Positions 63,601 through 64,000 of a stretch of 64,000 nucleotides of DNA are shown one piece after another. The DNA is from Asticcacaulis sp. SL142 (GTDB taxonomy: Bacteria; Pseudomonadota; Alphaproteobacteria; Caulobacterales; Caulobacteraceae), in NCBI RefSeq assembly GCF_026625745.1, contig NZ_CP113061.1, positions 1-64,000 on the forward strand. The letters are read 5' to 3'. How positions within the stretch are numbered: position 1 is the first letter of the stretch; each line of letters starts with the position of its first letter. The translations under genes were made by a program, and so were the position numbers. The notes beneath the pieces were generated by a model. That model saw only the letters and a program-made list of their open reading frames with translations, was not told where the DNA came from and made no database searches.

Positions 63601-64000
63601 TTATTCATCCACTAGGGCGATGGTTTTAATATGCTCGAAATGCTGCCACATGGCAAAGAAGGCCCCGCCCTGATCGCGCCGTTTCAGGGCGTCAACGATT
63701 TTGCGGTAATTTTCAGCCTGGGTGGATTTACGCGGGTCGTCCGGGGTGCGCGCCATCAGGCTCATCCACAGCGGGTTGTTGTCGCGGCGGTGCCACAGGG
63801 CGGCCACCATGCCGGTAAACTCCGGGTTCTGGGCGCCGCGGCTTATGGCCAGGTGAAAGGCCATATCCAGCCGCTCACGGACTTCGCGCAACTGGGCCAG
63901 CACGTAATCATCATAGGCCTTTTCGAGTATCCGCAGGTCGTCATCGGTAATTTTGGTAGCGGCGATCTGGGCAATATGGCTTTCCAGCCACTGCTGCGCT
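63601..64000 (-). CDS. FCD-domain (FadR-type) GntR regulator, partial
   Basis: The C-terminal 133 residues only. The frame stays open to the window edge at 64000, so the DNA-binding domain lies outside. The sequence is helical and matches the FCD effector domain (AYDDYVLAQLREVRERLDMAFHLAISRGAQNPEF, a metal-site histidine in MAFHLAI, then ENYRKIVDALKRRDQGGAFFAMWQHFEHI). FCD regulators commonly sense organic acids or sugar acids. It lies upstream of the TonB receptor in the same orientation and is the natural candidate to bind the ATTGG-N4-CCAAT sites. Confidence 0.85.
   Translation of the reverse strand, partial: AQQWLESHIAQIAATKITDDDLRILEKAYDDYVLAQLREVRERLDMAFHLAISRGAQNPEFTGMVAALWHRRDNNPLWMSLMARTPDDPRKSTQAENYRKIVDALKRRDQGGAFFAMWQHFEHIKTIALVDE

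Overview
The window reads as chromosomal DNA of a stalked, holdfast-forming alphaproteobacterium of the Caulobacteraceae, most plausibly Asticcacaulis or a close relative. The reasons are a nearly complete set of holdfast (hfs) genes, the Caulobacterales style of TonB receptor and N-acetylglucosamine operon, moderately high GC coding DNA with AT-rich promoters, and SapC, RcnB and small Sel1-type proteins. No insertion sequence, integrase, phage gene or CRISPR array was seen.

Positions 1-20.9 kb hold one plus-strand operon built around a giant two-partner secretion (TPS) exoprotein of 4187 residues. In order: the TpsB transporter; an ExbB-type proton channel fused to periplasmic DUF2341 and LamG-like domains; ExbD; a TonB-like protein; a putative porin; a small coiled-coil protein; the TpsA exoprotein; SapC; and a Skp/OmpH chaperone. 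The exoprotein ends in an STN domain, a module normally found at the N-terminus of TonB-dependent transducers and secretins, preceded by a closely spaced cysteine pair. This Ton-plus-TPS locus is the best candidate for an undescribed system. Its tpsB and exbD genes are both interrupted at the same hexamer, CCC-TGA, so reads should be checked.

21-28 kb carries a secreted GH3 enzyme with a coupled esterase behind a LacI-type operator, an RcnB-family protein, a small Sel1-like protein and a ChrA transporter. 28-51 kb is the holdfast region: hfsD diverges from hfsA-hfsB across two long inverted repeats; hfsF-hfsG-hfsH form an overlapping operon; hfsE lies beyond an AsmA gene. Between them sit a three-gene membrane set resembling a polyprenyl-phosphate-pentose pathway (UbiA-HAD, GT-C-like, EamA-like), catalase, a GNAT protein, hemN, and an envelope cluster (M48 protease, lipoprotein, Sel1 protein, and one frameshifted gene).

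51.3-64 kb starts with a tRNA-Ser(GCT). It continues with a minus-strand N-acetylglucosamine operon: a GH89 alpha-N-acetylglucosaminidase, NagX, NagP, NagK, NagR, an isomerase-type GlcN6P deaminase and NagA. These would release GlcNAc from polymers, import it, phosphorylate it, deacetylate it and deaminate it to fructose-6-phosphate. Upstream is a TonB-dependent receptor whose 5' region has four ATTGG-N4-CCAAT-type palindromes, followed by the C-terminus of an FCD-type GntR regulator cut by the window edge.
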